Below are positions 41,842 through 51,065 of a DNA stretch of 64,000 nucleotides, piece after piece. A model generated the notes under the pieces. It was not told the DNA's origin and searched no databases. It worked only from the letters and a program-made list of their open reading frames with translations. Position numbers and translations under genes: made by a program. The DNA is from Rhodohalobacter sulfatireducens (GTDB lineage Bacteria > Bacteroidota > Rhodothermia > Balneolales > Balneolaceae), in NCBI RefSeq assembly GCF_022012475.1, contig NZ_JAKLWS010000025.1, positions 1 to 64,000 of the forward strand, written 5' to 3'. Each line of letters starts with the position of its first letter. Position 1 is the first letter of the stretch.

Positions 41842-43188
41842 TTACACAAAATTAGAAATAAGGTTATACAGAATAGCAGCAGGACAAATATATTTGATAA
41901 ATATTGGCCAAACTTTTGCAAATAAACTTTTTCGAACTCCGGCATAGCCGCTTTCCATCTCAGTTATCGCTTTGTCAGTTGTCCAGAAATAGCCAACAAA
42001 TATACATATCAAAAATCCACCCAGCGGTAGACCGATACTGCTGAACAGATAATCAAACCAGCCAATGAGTACAGGGAAGTAGGCTACAATAACTGAGATC
42101 ACCAAAATACCCAGACCTACGGACCATGCCGCTTTCTTTCGTTTTACTTCAAATTCATCAATCACATATGAAACAGGAACTTCCAAAAGTGAAATTGTGG
42201 AGGTAAGCGCTGCAATACTGAGGAGTAGGAAAAAAGTAACACCAAGAATCATCCCAACCCCACCGCCAATTGTGTGGAACAGTGCGGGTAAAATTTGAAA
42301 CACAAGATCCGTACTCGAGGCCAGTGATCCACCTGCATCAATACTAATTCCCTGGCTTTGCGCGAGAAACATGGCCGGTACTATTAAAAGTCCTGCAAGG
42401 AAAGCGATACCAACATCAGCAAGTGTAACAAAAGCTGCAGCCTGTGGAATATTTTCTCGTTTACTCAGATAGGAGCCGTAGGTAATCAGCGCTCCCATGC
42501 CCAAAGAGAGAGAAAAGAAGGCCTGGCCCATAGCCGAAAAGATTAAACCGGCGTTTATTCTGCTAAAATCGGGTAGCAGATAGGCTTCAATACCTGCGTT
42601 ACTTCCTGGCTGCCAAAGCACGTATACAATCATTACAATTATAATTCCGATCAAAAGGGGCATCATTGCTTTGGTTGCTCGCTCAATTCCATCGCTTACG
42701 CCGCCCGTAATAATTCTAATGGTAGCAAACATAAACACGGATGCAATCAGCGCATTTTTAAATCCGTTGCCGGTATTTGTAAGCCAGTTCGCTGCATCGG
42801 CCCAACCGAAAAAGTAGAATATCTCTTCAAAAGCAAATCCAAAAGCCCAACCGGCAATTACAGTATAGAAGGATAGAATCATTACACCGCAAATGACACC
42901 CCAAATCCCCACAAGAGGAAAGAATTTATTAGAGCTGATTGCTTTGAATGCTCCAACCGGATTCTTTCCGGCCCTTCGTCCGATAGTAATCTCGGCAGCC
43001 ATTACGGGGAATCCAATAGCAAATGTACAAAGCAGGTAGATAAGCAGGTATGCAGCACCACCTTCGGTTGCAACCTTAGTTGGGAAAGCCCAAATATTAC
43101 CAAGTCCAACGGCAGACCCGGCAGCGGCAAGAATAAATCCAAGTTTTGAGTTCCAGGTTCCTCGGGTTGTTGAAGAAGATGTTGCCAA
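41842..43188 (-). CDS. Sodium-dependent transporter, NSS/SLC6 family (second)
   Basis: A 448-residue membrane transporter with about eleven helices. The helix-one signature AGSAVGLGNIWAFP (about 23-36) binds Na+ and substrate. It differs from the longer NSS protein at 20494-22002, which has VGTGNIWRFP and an extra C-terminal helix; the two are distinct subfamilies. It probably imports an amino acid with Na+. It is upstream of efp in the same direction, 63 bp away. Intergenic hairpins at 43268 and 43387 lie on its upstream side. Confidence 0.92.
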   Translation of the reverse strand: MATSSSTTRGTWNSKLGFILAAAGSAVGLGNIWAFPTKVATEGGAAYLLIYLLCTFAIGFPVMAAEITIGRRAGKNPVGAFKAISSNKFFPLVGIWGVICGVMILSFYTVIAGWAFGFAFEEIFYFFGWADAANWLTNTGNGFKNALIASVFMFATIRIITGGVSDGIERATKAMMPLLIGIIIVMIVYVLWQPGSNAGIEAYLLPDFSRINAGLIFSAMGQAFFSLSLGMGALITYGSYLSKRENIPQAAAFVTLADVGIAFLAGLLIVPAMFLAQSQGISIDAGGSLASSTDLVFQILPALFHTIGGGVGMILGVTFFLLLSIAALTSTISLLEVPVSYVIDEFEVKRKKAAWSVGLGILVISVIVAYFPVLIGWFDYLFSSIGLPLGGFLICIFVGYFWTTDKAITEMESGYAGVRKSLFAKVWPIFIKYICPAAILYNLISNFV

Positions 43189-43267
43189 GTCAAAAAAGGT
43201 TTTAAGTTAGTTTTTGCCAGTTAAAATATTTTGGAACCTCTACAATTCCAATTTTGCTTTTAAGTAA

Positions 43268-43286
43268 AACGGGCAGCTTGCCCGTT
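43268..43286. repeat. 8-3-8 mini-hairpin upstream of the second NSS gene
   Basis: AACGGGCA-GCT-TGCCCGTT is a perfect 8-bp stem with a three-base loop, 80 bp ahead of the leftward NSS gene. Confidence 0.6.
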
Positions 43287-43386
43287 ACTGAGGATCCCAA
43301 GTTTACCAGTACATGCGGAACAGGAGGCCCGAATTTCGCTCAACAACATAACATCCCGTTCTTTTCCAAAATCAAAAAAAGCCAGT

Positions 43387-43405
43387 GCCGGAGAAGCTCT
43401 CCGGC
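43387..43405. repeat. 8-3-8 mini-hairpin at the pullulanase stop
   Basis: GCCGGAGA-AGC-TCTCCGGC is a perfect 8-bp stem, 6 bp beyond the end of the pullulanase gene. Its flank GTACAACTA includes the stop codon, paralleling the hairpin at 38830-38848. Confidence 0.65.
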
Positions 43406-43411
43406 GTACAA

Positions 43412-45403
43412 CTAGTGACGCAACTTTCGCAGCAATATACCGCTTTGAGAAGGTATGTTCACACTTCCACTTGCAATATTCAAAATATGGGAGGATGCAA
43501 TCTCATGATCGGCCAAAATTTCCCAAGTTCCGGCGGGTAAATCATGCTTTTCGATAGCAAATGAATTCCCGTTCATTATAATGTAATAATCATACATATC
43601 ATCAGTGGAATTTCCATTGATGAAAAAACTGATAAGCAGTGGGTTGCCGTAATAATCGAAATGGATCTCCTCTGGCTTACATTTTCTCAGTGCAGGAGAT
43701 TTCTTTCGGATATCAATCAGTCCGCGATAGTATTCATAGAGACCACGATTCAGCTTCAGGTGGTCAAAGTTGAGCCAGTTCGTTTCGTTATCTTTCTGGT
43801 AACTGTTATGATCGATCTTGCTTTCGTCTGGATCATTAACAGGAGTACGGGCAATTACTTTAGACCGTGCAAACTCCTGACCGGCATGAATCATGGTAAT
43901 TCCCTGGGATACAAAAAGACTTAATGCTGCCAGTTTTGAAATTGAAAGCTGATGATCATTTAATTTTGTATGGCTTTCGAGATCCTCAATCGTCTGATCG
44001 TAAAGTTCGGGATTGAGCCCAATTCGAATAAAGTCTCCAAGTGTATACCCGTCATGGCTTTCCAGGTAATTTACACTGTGGGCCGAAGTATTAAAAAGGC
44101 CGCCTTCACCGTGATTTAATGTACCGCGAATAATATTTTCAAGCCTTTCCCGCTTGGTTTCGTGTTGCCAGTCAGAAAATATAAATCCACGATCGTGTTG
44201 TGGATCAGATCCTTTAAAACTATTCCTGATTCGATCATTCCAGGATGCCCATCCATGATTTGAAAATGCATGCGGTGAGTAATGTCCTCCCCAGGGTTCA
44301 GCAATCAACACTGCATTCGGATACTTTTCTTGAACGGCTTTTTTAATTGCATCCCATGATTTTCTGTCGAGAAGGGCGGCCAAATCAAAACGAAAGCCAT
44401 CAATTTTGTACTCTTCCATCCAGTACAGGAGCGAATCGATAATCAATTGTCTTGCTGCAGGTTCTTCGGATTTAAATTCGTTACCGGTTCCGCTTCGGTT
44501 CATCAGGTTGCCATCCTGGTCTCTTCTCAAATAAACATCTGACAGCAGATGGGTAAGTGGATTTTTATCAAAAAGGGAGGTGTGGTTATAGACCACATCC
44601 ATCAAAACTGTAAACCCTTCGGAGTGGAGTGTTTTAACTACTTCCTTAAATTCCGTAACTACCGCAGTTGTTCTCCCGGAATGCCGGTTACTCCAGTCGG
44701 ATGCAAATGAGGATTCAGGCGCGAAAAAGAAGGATGTCATATACCCCCAATAATTCGCCTCGTATGGATTCCATGTATTATGAAAGCCCTCTTTCGTTTT
44801 ACTGCCGTAAGGAGGTTCGACGGGGGCGAATTTTTGAAGTGGAAGAAATTCAATACAATTCACACCCAAATTTTTCAAATGTTGAATCCCGCCGTTTTGA
44901 TTCTGTTCAATGAATTTTTTGAATGATCCCATGCCATCCGCACCACTGCTTGGATGAGCGGTGAGATCTTTGATATGGGTTTCATAAATAATCAGATCTC
45001 TAGGATCTTTCGGAAAAATGTGGTCAGTTTCCTGCCAATCAAAATTGTCATCAAAAATATATGTTTTTGCATCCTGCTGATACGTATTTCGAACCGTAAC
45101 GTGTTTACTGTATGGATCGGCAAAGAGTGATTTTTTGTATGGAGATTTGGGACGTTGATCCGTGCTAAACTCCGCTTTATAGGCATACCATTTGCTTTCC
45201 AGGTTTCGATCGATGGTAAGTGACCAAATACCGGCTTTGCCTTTTTGCATTGGATGTTCTTCACCATTTTTATCATCAGAATGATTAAAAATAATGCACT
45301 TCATCGACTTTGCCCTTGGACAGTATAGGGCGAAGGCAGTTGAGTCATCAGACAGAGTACATCCCAACGAGGTTTTTGTACCGGGCAGTTTTGTAGAGAT
45401 CAT
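43412..45403 (-). CDS. pulA: GH13 debranching enzyme, type I pullulanase
   Basis: A 663-residue alpha-1,6-glucan debranching enzyme without signal peptide, so cytoplasmic. An N-terminal CBM48-like beta domain (about 1-115) precedes the GH13 barrel. That barrel contains YETHIKDLTAHPSSG, VLMDVVYNHTS, the nucleophile Asp near 338 in GFRFDLAAL, the acid Glu near 368 in LIAEPWGG, and the stabilising Asp near 450 in ESHDGYT. YNHTS and the pullulanase-type YNWGYMT-like YWGYMTSFFFAP fit the PulA subfamily. It cleaves branch points of glycogen or pullulan. Its ATG overlaps the metG stop by one base (TAATG), so it is translationally coupled to metG. No other glycogen gene is nearby. Confidence 0.9.
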   Translation of the reverse strand: MISTKLPGTKTSLGCTLSDDSTAFALYCPRAKSMKCIIFNHSDDKNGEEHPMQKGKAGIWSLTIDRNLESKWYAYKAEFSTDQRPKSPYKKSLFADPYSKHVTVRNTYQQDAKTYIFDDNFDWQETDHIFPKDPRDLIIYETHIKDLTAHPSSGADGMGSFKKFIEQNQNGGIQHLKNLGVNCIEFLPLQKFAPVEPPYGSKTKEGFHNTWNPYEANYWGYMTSFFFAPESSFASDWSNRHSGRTTAVVTEFKEVVKTLHSEGFTVLMDVVYNHTSLFDKNPLTHLLSDVYLRRDQDGNLMNRSGTGNEFKSEEPAARQLIIDSLLYWMEEYKIDGFRFDLAALLDRKSWDAIKKAVQEKYPNAVLIAEPWGGHYSPHAFSNHGWASWNDRIRNSFKGSDPQHDRGFIFSDWQHETKRERLENIIRGTLNHGEGGLFNTSAHSVNYLESHDGYTLGDFIRIGLNPELYDQTIEDLESHTKLNDHQLSISKLAALSLFVSQGITMIHAGQEFARSKVIARTPVNDPDESKIDHNSYQKDNETNWLNFDHLKLNRGLYEYYRGLIDIRKKSPALRKCKPEEIHFDYYGNPLLISFFINGNSTDDMYDYYIIMNGNSFAIEKHDLPAGTWEILADHEIASSHILNIASGSVNIPSQSGILLRKLRH

Positions 45404-47433
45404 TAAGTAACGGGGCTTCCGGGTTCGGCATCAGTTTCAACGAAGTGGAGTGTTCCCTTGCTGTCTTCACCCATTAAAATCATTCCATTGCTTTCGATTC
45501 CCATCATCTTTTTCGGTGCGAGATTGGCAACAACACAAACCGACTGACCGACAATATCATCAGCTTCAAAAAACTCTGCAATGCCGGAGAGTATGGTTCG
45601 CTCTTCAAATCCCATATCAACAGTTATCCGGATTAATTTATTTGATTTTTCAACCTTTTTAGCGGCGATAATTTTACCGGCTCTCAAATCGAGTGAGGCA
45701 AAATTTCCGAAATCAATCTCATCTTTCAGAGGGGGAAAATCTTTCTCGGGCTCTTCATTTTTGGACGCCCGTTCTTTGAGTTTATTGATTTGAGCTTCAA
45801 CTTCTTCATCCTCAATTTTCTCAAAAAGAATGTCACCCTCCTCAATAAGCTGACCCGCAGGGAGTATGTGATCATCCACCAAGTCCCACTCAATTGTTTC
45901 GGGTACACCGAGTTGTTCTTTTAAAAGATGCATCTTGTTCGGTAAAATCGGTTCAAAAAGTACTGAAAGTGCTGCAGTAAGTTGAAGGCAAACATACAAC
46001 GTATTACCGCATGCCTCAGGATTTTCCTTGCGTGTTTTCCAGGGTTCGGTCTCTGTGAAATATCGATTCCCGATTCGGGCTAATTCCATCGTTTCATAGA
46101 TCGCTTCACGAAAACGGAAGGATTCGTATGATTTCTCAATCTTTTTTTTCTGGTTGGATATCTCCTTCAGGGTTTTAATATCCAGTTCACTGGGGTTAGA
46201 AAGATCGGGAACGGCGCCATCAAAAAAGCGATGAGTAAAGCTGTGTGTTCGGAAAACAAAGTTTCCGAGAATATCCGCCAGTTCGCTGTTTACCCGATTT
46301 TGAAAATCTTTCCAGGAGAAATCCGAATCTTTGGTCTCAGGGAGTGTTGTTCCCAGTGCATATCGCAGAAGATCGGCCTCAAAATCTTCGAGGTATTCAT
46401 GAAGCCATACCGCCCACCCTTTAGACGTGGATAGTTTTTTTCCCTCCAGATTCAGGAATTCATTGGCAGGTACATTTTCAGGAAGTATATAATCCCCATG
46501 TTGTTTTAGAGTCGCGGGAAACATGATACAATGAAATACAATGTTGTCCTTCCCGATAAAATGGATAAGCGACGTATCTTCATCCTGCCAGTATGTCTTC
46601 CATAGATCAGGATCGCCCTTGATTTCGGCCCACTCTTTGGTGGCTGAGATATAACCGATCGGGGCATCAAACCAAACATAGAGAACTTTTCCTTCGCCGT
46701 CGGGCAGCGGAACAGGAACGCCCCAACTTAAATCCCGGGTTACGGCACGGTCGCCCAAACCGGTATCGAGCCAGCTTTTGCACTGACCCAGTACATTTGG
46801 TTTCCAATTCTTTCGGGATCCAATCCACTCTTCAAGCCATTCCTGGAAATCCCCGAGCGGAAGAAACCAGTGCTCCGTTTCTTTAACGATTGGCTTATTT
46901 CCGGTGATGGCACTGACCGGATCAATCAAGTCGGTGGGAGAGAGCGATGTTCCACAGTTCTCGCACTGATCACCATACGCTTCACCATGACCACAATTCG
47001 GACATGTACCCTTCACGTAGCGGTCGGGCAGGAACATATCAGCTTCTTCATCATAAAACTGTTCCTGCTTTCGCTTGCTGAAAATACCTTGTTCATACAG
47101 ATTCAGGAAGATATCCTGGGACGTTTTTTTGTGCGTTTCTGAACTGGTTCTCCCATAATAATCAAAATCGATGCCGAATTTTCTAAAGACATCTTTATTC
47201 ATGGTGTGATATCGGTCCACAATCTCTTGTGGCTCCACACCCTCTTTTTCTGCAGCGATGGTAATGGGAACGCCATTTTCATCCGATCCGCATATATGAA
47301 TAATATCTTTTCCTCTCAGGCGCTGGTAGCGGGTATAAAGATCCGCCGGTAGGTAGGCGCCTGCAAGGTGTCCAAGATGAATCGGGCCATTTGCGTAGGG
47401 CAGGGCCGAAGTAACTAAAATTCGTTTCGACAT
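45403..47433 (-). CDS. metG: Methionyl-tRNA synthetase
   Basis: A 676-residue class I synthetase. HLGHL at about 18-22 is the HIGH motif and KKLSTSKG near 340 the KMSKS loop. The connective peptide holds one zinc knuckle of four Cys (CPNCGHGEAYGDQCENCG, about 142-159). A helical anticodon-binding domain is followed by a C-terminal tRNA-binding (Trbp111-type) domain at about 565-676 with DLRAGKI and VVANLAPKKMMGIESNGM. It charges tRNA-Met and is cotranscribed with pulA. No T-box or other leader is apparent upstream. Confidence 0.97.
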   Translation of the reverse strand: MSKRILVTSALPYANGPIHLGHLAGAYLPADLYTRYQRLRGKDIIHICGSDENGVPITIAAEKEGVEPQEIVDRYHTMNKDVFRKFGIDFDYYGRTSSETHKKTSQDIFLNLYEQGIFSKRKQEQFYDEEADMFLPDRYVKGTCPNCGHGEAYGDQCENCGTSLSPTDLIDPVSAITGNKPIVKETEHWFLPLGDFQEWLEEWIGSRKNWKPNVLGQCKSWLDTGLGDRAVTRDLSWGVPVPLPDGEGKVLYVWFDAPIGYISATKEWAEIKGDPDLWKTYWQDEDTSLIHFIGKDNIVFHCIMFPATLKQHGDYILPENVPANEFLNLEGKKLSTSKGWAVWLHEYLEDFEADLLRYALGTTLPETKDSDFSWKDFQNRVNSELADILGNFVFRTHSFTHRFFDGAVPDLSNPSELDIKTLKEISNQKKKIEKSYESFRFREAIYETMELARIGNRYFTETEPWKTRKENPEACGNTLYVCLQLTAALSVLFEPILPNKMHLLKEQLGVPETIEWDLVDDHILPAGQLIEEGDILFEKIEDEEVEAQINKLKERASKNEEPEKDFPPLKDEIDFGNFASLDLRAGKIIAAKKVEKSNKLIRITVDMGFEERTILSGIAEFFEADDIVGQSVCVVANLAPKKMMGIESNGMILMGEDSKGTLHFVETDAEPGSPVT

Positions 47434-47853
47434 AAATTATTTTCGATCAGTTTTATCGAGCGGCTGAAGTTAACGATTGTGGCACCAAAATTACCAATTC
47501 AATAGACAAGTTGCAGACGTTAGTTTGGGTTCAAGGTTTAATGTTCAAAGTTTGAAGTAAATCCGTGACGACTTGAGCCAATTTGCAAAAGTCTCCCTTT
47601 GAGGGGAGACAGAGTTTTTCAAAAGTTCTTGAAAAACTCAGAGGGGTGTTAGCACCATGTGGAGTTATCTCTGAGCTGGTGCAAGGTTGTAATTCTTGAC
47701 ATTCGGACCCACCCTCCGGCTCCCTCCCTCTGGCGAAATACACGCCACAAAGAGGGAGAGTATTCATTCAAACATTATCATATTAAAAAAACCTCCAAAC
47801 AAAGTCCCTTCTTATCACGCTCTTTTGCTTGACAGGAACGAATTTAAGATTAG
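47434..47853. other. Intergenic region with structured repeat
   Basis: This 420-bp gap holds the three-hairpin element at 47591-47758. A 78-codon reverse frame across it is Pro/Ser-rich without any motif and is best read as chance. The flanks show nothing further. Confidence 0.7.
47591..47758. repeat. Three-hairpin intergenic element
   Basis: Three perfect stems occur in 170 bp. GTCTCCC/GGGAGAC is at 47591-47610. GAGTTTTTCAA/TTGAAAAACTC is at 47612-47639 with a 6-base loop. CTCCCTC-TGGCG/CGCCA-(CAAA)-GAGGGAG is at 47724-47758. Stems of this CCCTC/GAGGG type recur between genes in many Bacteroidota, so a dispersed repeat is likely. Confidence 0.55.
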
Positions 47854-48375
47854 TCACAAATACTTCTCATAAAATGCATACAACGCAACACCTGATGCTA
47901 CAGATACATTCAGGGAGTGCTTCATGCCAAATTGTGGGATTTCAATGGAGGCGTCTGTTTCACGCAGGATTTCTTCGTCCACGCCGGTAACTTCATTTCC
48001 AAGAATGAGGCAAACCGGCTTACCGGAGAGTTGATACTGATGAATGGGTATACTTTCATTCGTTTGTTCGAGCGCTAAAACCGCATAACCTTCATTTTTA
48101 AGTTGGTGGATTTGCTTAATTACATGTTCAATTTTCTTCCAGGATACGTGTTCTTCTGCACCAATAGCAGTTTTTGTGATTTCCGGGCGGGGAGGAGTTG
48201 GAGTAAATCCCGAAAACCATAGTTCGTGAATTCCAAATGCATCTGCATTTCTGAAAGCGGCACCAACATTATGCAGGCTTCTGATATCGTGAAGCCATAA
48301 AATAAAATGATCACGCAGTAGGGAGTTACGCTGTTGGTTTTTTTGCAGTATTTGCCTTGTAGATAGTTTTTTCAA
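47854..48375 (-). CDS. TrmH/SpoU-family RNA 2'-O-methyltransferase
   Basis: A 173-residue SPOUT methyltransferase. The three family motifs are present: NVGAAFRNADAFG (about 37-49), LILGNEVTGV (about 125-134) and IPQFGMKHSLNVSVASGVALY (about 147-167), which together form the SAM knot and bind the 2'-OH. It transfers a methyl to the ribose of a tRNA or rRNA nucleotide. The length is short (TrmH/TrmL/RlmB class) without an N-terminal RNA-binding domain, so TrmL-like tRNA modification is a reasonable guess. It reads away from the alkaline phosphatase gene. Confidence 0.88.
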   Translation of the reverse strand: MKKLSTRQILQKNQQRNSLLRDHFILWLHDIRSLHNVGAAFRNADAFGIHELWFSGFTPTPPRPEITKTAIGAEEHVSWKKIEHVIKQIHQLKNEGYAVLALEQTNESIPIHQYQLSGKPVCLILGNEVTGVDEEILRETDASIEIPQFGMKHSLNVSVASGVALYAFYEKYL

Positions 48376-48488
48376 TTTATTTGGGTGTTAAGAATTGATT
48401 AAGCTTAGAAATTTTGTGACTATAAAGCCCTGCAAATGTTACTTTAAACATAAATCAAATCAACAAAAATCGTAGAACATCAAAAATA

Positions 48489-49613
48489 ATGAATAGCGTA
48501 AGAAAACTTCTGCTAAACCTTTTTTTATTTGTACTGATTGCATCTTTTGTTTCTTGCCAAAACACAGATAGTCAGAATCAATCTGTCCAGGAATCTACTC
48601 CGAAAAATATCATATTTCTGCTCGGAGATGGTATGGGATATCCTCAAATTACGGCTGCAAAATATGCGCATGGAAATTTGAATATGACTTCCATGCCCTA
48701 TTCAGGAACGGTTTATACCCATTCCCATGATAGTAAAGTCACAGATTCTGCTTCAAGTGCAACGGCGTTTGCTTGCGGGTTTAAAACAATAAATGGCATG
48801 CTGGGTGTTCTCCCGGATGGAACGACGCCGGTACAAAGTATTGCCCACTATGCAAATGAACTTGGAAAATCCACGGCTTTAATGGCAACCTCCCGAATTA
48901 CGCACGCAACACCGGCAGCTTACGCTATCCATCATAATGACCGGGGTGAGGAGTATATTATTGCCGAAAAATTTGTGGATTCAGGTATTGATATGCTGCT
49001 TGGAGCTGGTTCCAACTACTTTCTGCCGGAAAGCGCGGGAGGAACCCGGCCTGATGACCGCAACCTGATTTCTGAAATGGAAGAGATGGGATATTTATAT
49101 CTTGACAGTGAAGAACAACTCTCGCAAATAGCCGGACAGGATCGTGTAATTGCATTTCTGGAAGGGGGCGATCTGGGCCAGGCCGCCGAAAGAGGAGACC
49201 AGGCCGGTCAGTTAGTAGATGCTGCGATAAACCAACTTTCCCAAAATGAAGAGGGCTTTTTTATGATGATTGAGGGTTCACAGATCGACTGGCAGGGCCA
49301 TGCCAACGAAGCAGAGTTAATGATCGAAGAGTTAATTGATTTCGATGGGATTGTTGGGAACGTACTTGATTTTGCAGAACAAGACGGCAATACATTGGTG
49401 ATTGTAACTGCCGATCATGAAACCGGTGGATTAACACTTCCAAGTGCCGGTGACGGTGAGTTCAGTTACAACTACTCTACCGGCGGACATACTGCTGAAC
49501 ATGTGCCGATTTTCAGCTTTGGGCCTTCCGCTGAACAGTTTAAAGGCACATTTGACAACACAGAAATTGCCCGGAAACTGTTCTCAATCTGGGGCAAAGA
49601 GATTCAGGAATAA
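48489..49613 (+). CDS. phoA: Alkaline phosphatase, lipoprotein
   Basis: A 374-residue PhoA-family enzyme. The signal peptide ends in a lipobox (IASFVSC, Cys23), placing it at the periplasmic face of a membrane. Metal-ligand Asp47 is in LLGDGMG, and the nucleophile Ser87 is in VTDSASSATA. SQIDWQGHAN near 259-268 and ADHETGGLTL near 304-313 give the remaining Zn and Mg ligands. It releases phosphate from organic phosphomonoesters. It is shorter than E. coli PhoA (about 470). It is followed after 21 bp by the AGE-epimerase gene, so both are probably one transcript. No PHO-box was recognised. Confidence 0.9.
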   Translation: MNSVRKLLLNLFLFVLIASFVSCQNTDSQNQSVQESTPKNIIFLLGDGMGYPQITAAKYAHGNLNMTSMPYSGTVYTHSHDSKVTDSASSATAFACGFKTINGMLGVLPDGTTPVQSIAHYANELGKSTALMATSRITHATPAAYAIHHNDRGEEYIIAEKFVDSGIDMLLGAGSNYFLPESAGGTRPDDRNLISEMEEMGYLYLDSEEQLSQIAGQDRVIAFLEGGDLGQAAERGDQAGQLVDAAINQLSQNEEGFFMMIEGSQIDWQGHANEAELMIEELIDFDGIVGNVLDFAEQDGNTLVIVTADHETGGLTLPSAGDGEFSYNYSTGGHTAEHVPIFSFGPSAEQFKGTFDNTEIARKLFSIWGKEIQE

Positions 49614-49634
49614 AGATAATACCGAATTGATAAA

Positions 49635-50978
49635 ATGATGAGAAAGGTCACTTCTTTGTATTTGAGATATGCTGCATTAATGGCCTTTCTCGTTCTATAT
49701 GGGTGCAATCCGTCAGATCAACTTACTGAGAACACTGAGGAAAATGTTGCGGGTGAAATTCAAACTGAGCTTAACAATCTTACAGACGTTTGGTATCCGC
49801 GCGTAATTGATAACGATCATGGCGGATACCTGAGCCGGTTTGCCTATGATTGGCAGCCGGAAGATCCACAGGATAAAATGATTGTCACTCAATCCCGCCA
49901 CTTGTGGACACTGTCAAAATTGGGAGAGCACGAACCCGAGAATCAATCCTATAAAGAATACGCAGCGCACGGATTTGATTTTTTGAAGAATCATATGTGG
50001 GATAGTCAGTACGGCGGGTTTTATCAGCTTGTAAATCGCGAGGGAGAACCGATACCAAATAATGGCGAACCGATCGATAAAACTCTTTACGGAAATGCAT
50101 TTGCCCTCTACGGCTTGTCAGCTTACTACCATTACTCCGGGAACCCGGCTGCAATTGAGCTTGCTAAACAAACCTTCAACTGGCTCGAAACGCATTCTCA
50201 TGACCCAATTCATGGTGGTTATTACCAGCCACTTGGCAGAGATGGCACGCCCGATACATCCGGAACTCCCAAAGATTACAATAGCGGAATACACATCCTG
50301 GAAGCATTGACTGAACTTTATACGGTTTGGAAGGACGATTTGGTTAGAGAACGCCTGGAAGAGATGTTCTATATCGTCAGAGATACAATGGTGACCGACA
50401 AAGGGTATCTGAATCTCTATTTTGAAGCCGACTGGACACATCTTTCCTATCAAGATTCATCGAAGGCTGTTATTATGGAAAATATTGGTGATGATCATGT
50501 TACACCCGGTCATGATATCGAAACAGCTTATTTGCTTCTGGAAGCTGCGCATGTGCTGGGGATGGAAGAGGATCAAGAGACACACCGTATCGCAAAAAAA
50601 TTGACTGACCACACCCTTGAAACAGGCTGGGATGATGAGGCCGGTGGATTCTATGATATTGGGTATTATTTTCCCGGTGATCAGGAGTTAACGATTGTAG
50701 AAGACACAAAAAACTGGTGGGCCCAGGCGGAGGGATTGAATACACTCCTGATTATGTCTGATCTGTATCCCAATGATCCACATAACTATTTTGAAAAATT
50801 CTTGAGGCAGTGGGAATACATTCAGAATAATCTGATCGACCCTGAACACGGGGGATGGTATGACAGTGGGCTGGACAAACAACCCGACAGTAAAACTGGT
50901 TTAAAAGCACAAATCTGGAAAGGGAACTATCATACGATTCGGTCTTTACTGAATTGCTTTAATAGGCTGAGTGAGTAA
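49635..50978 (+). CDS. AGE-family sugar epimerase/isomerase, lipoprotein
   Basis: A 447-residue alpha/alpha-barrel protein of the N-acylglucosamine 2-epimerase (AGE) family. A lipobox (VLYGC, Cys24) tethers it outside the inner membrane, which is unusual because most AGE enzymes are cytoplasmic. The barrel contains WYPRVIDNDHGGYLSRF near 51-67, QSRHLWTLSKL near 85-95, GNAFALYGLSAYYHYSG, and PDHGGW-type EHGGWYDSG near 415. Substrates in the family include N-acylglucosamine, cellobiose and mannose. It follows phoA by 21 bp and precedes the GntP permease, fitting extracellular sugar processing. Start alternatives are the two adjacent ATGs at 49635 and 49638. Confidence 0.84.
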   Translation: MMRKVTSLYLRYAALMAFLVLYGCNPSDQLTENTEENVAGEIQTELNNLTDVWYPRVIDNDHGGYLSRFAYDWQPEDPQDKMIVTQSRHLWTLSKLGEHEPENQSYKEYAAHGFDFLKNHMWDSQYGGFYQLVNREGEPIPNNGEPIDKTLYGNAFALYGLSAYYHYSGNPAAIELAKQTFNWLETHSHDPIHGGYYQPLGRDGTPDTSGTPKDYNSGIHILEALTELYTVWKDDLVRERLEEMFYIVRDTMVTDKGYLNLYFEADWTHLSYQDSSKAVIMENIGDDHVTPGHDIETAYLLLEAAHVLGMEEDQETHRIAKKLTDHTLETGWDDEAGGFYDIGYYFPGDQELTIVEDTKNWWAQAEGLNTLLIMSDLYPNDPHNYFEKFLRQWEYIQNNLIDPEHGGWYDSGLDKQPDSKTGLKAQIWKGNYHTIRSLLNCFNRLSE

Positions 50979-51065
50979 GTTTTGTGTAGATCCGGTTTTT
51001 AAAATCAAAAATAATCTGTATTAAGAGATGTAATTCTGACTGATATATGAAATAATATTCTGCAA

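Noticed and set aside
47531-47767. 78-codon reverse frame in the gap upstream of metG
   Set aside because: It lies across the three-hairpin repeat, has no motif, and its composition is explained by the repeat.
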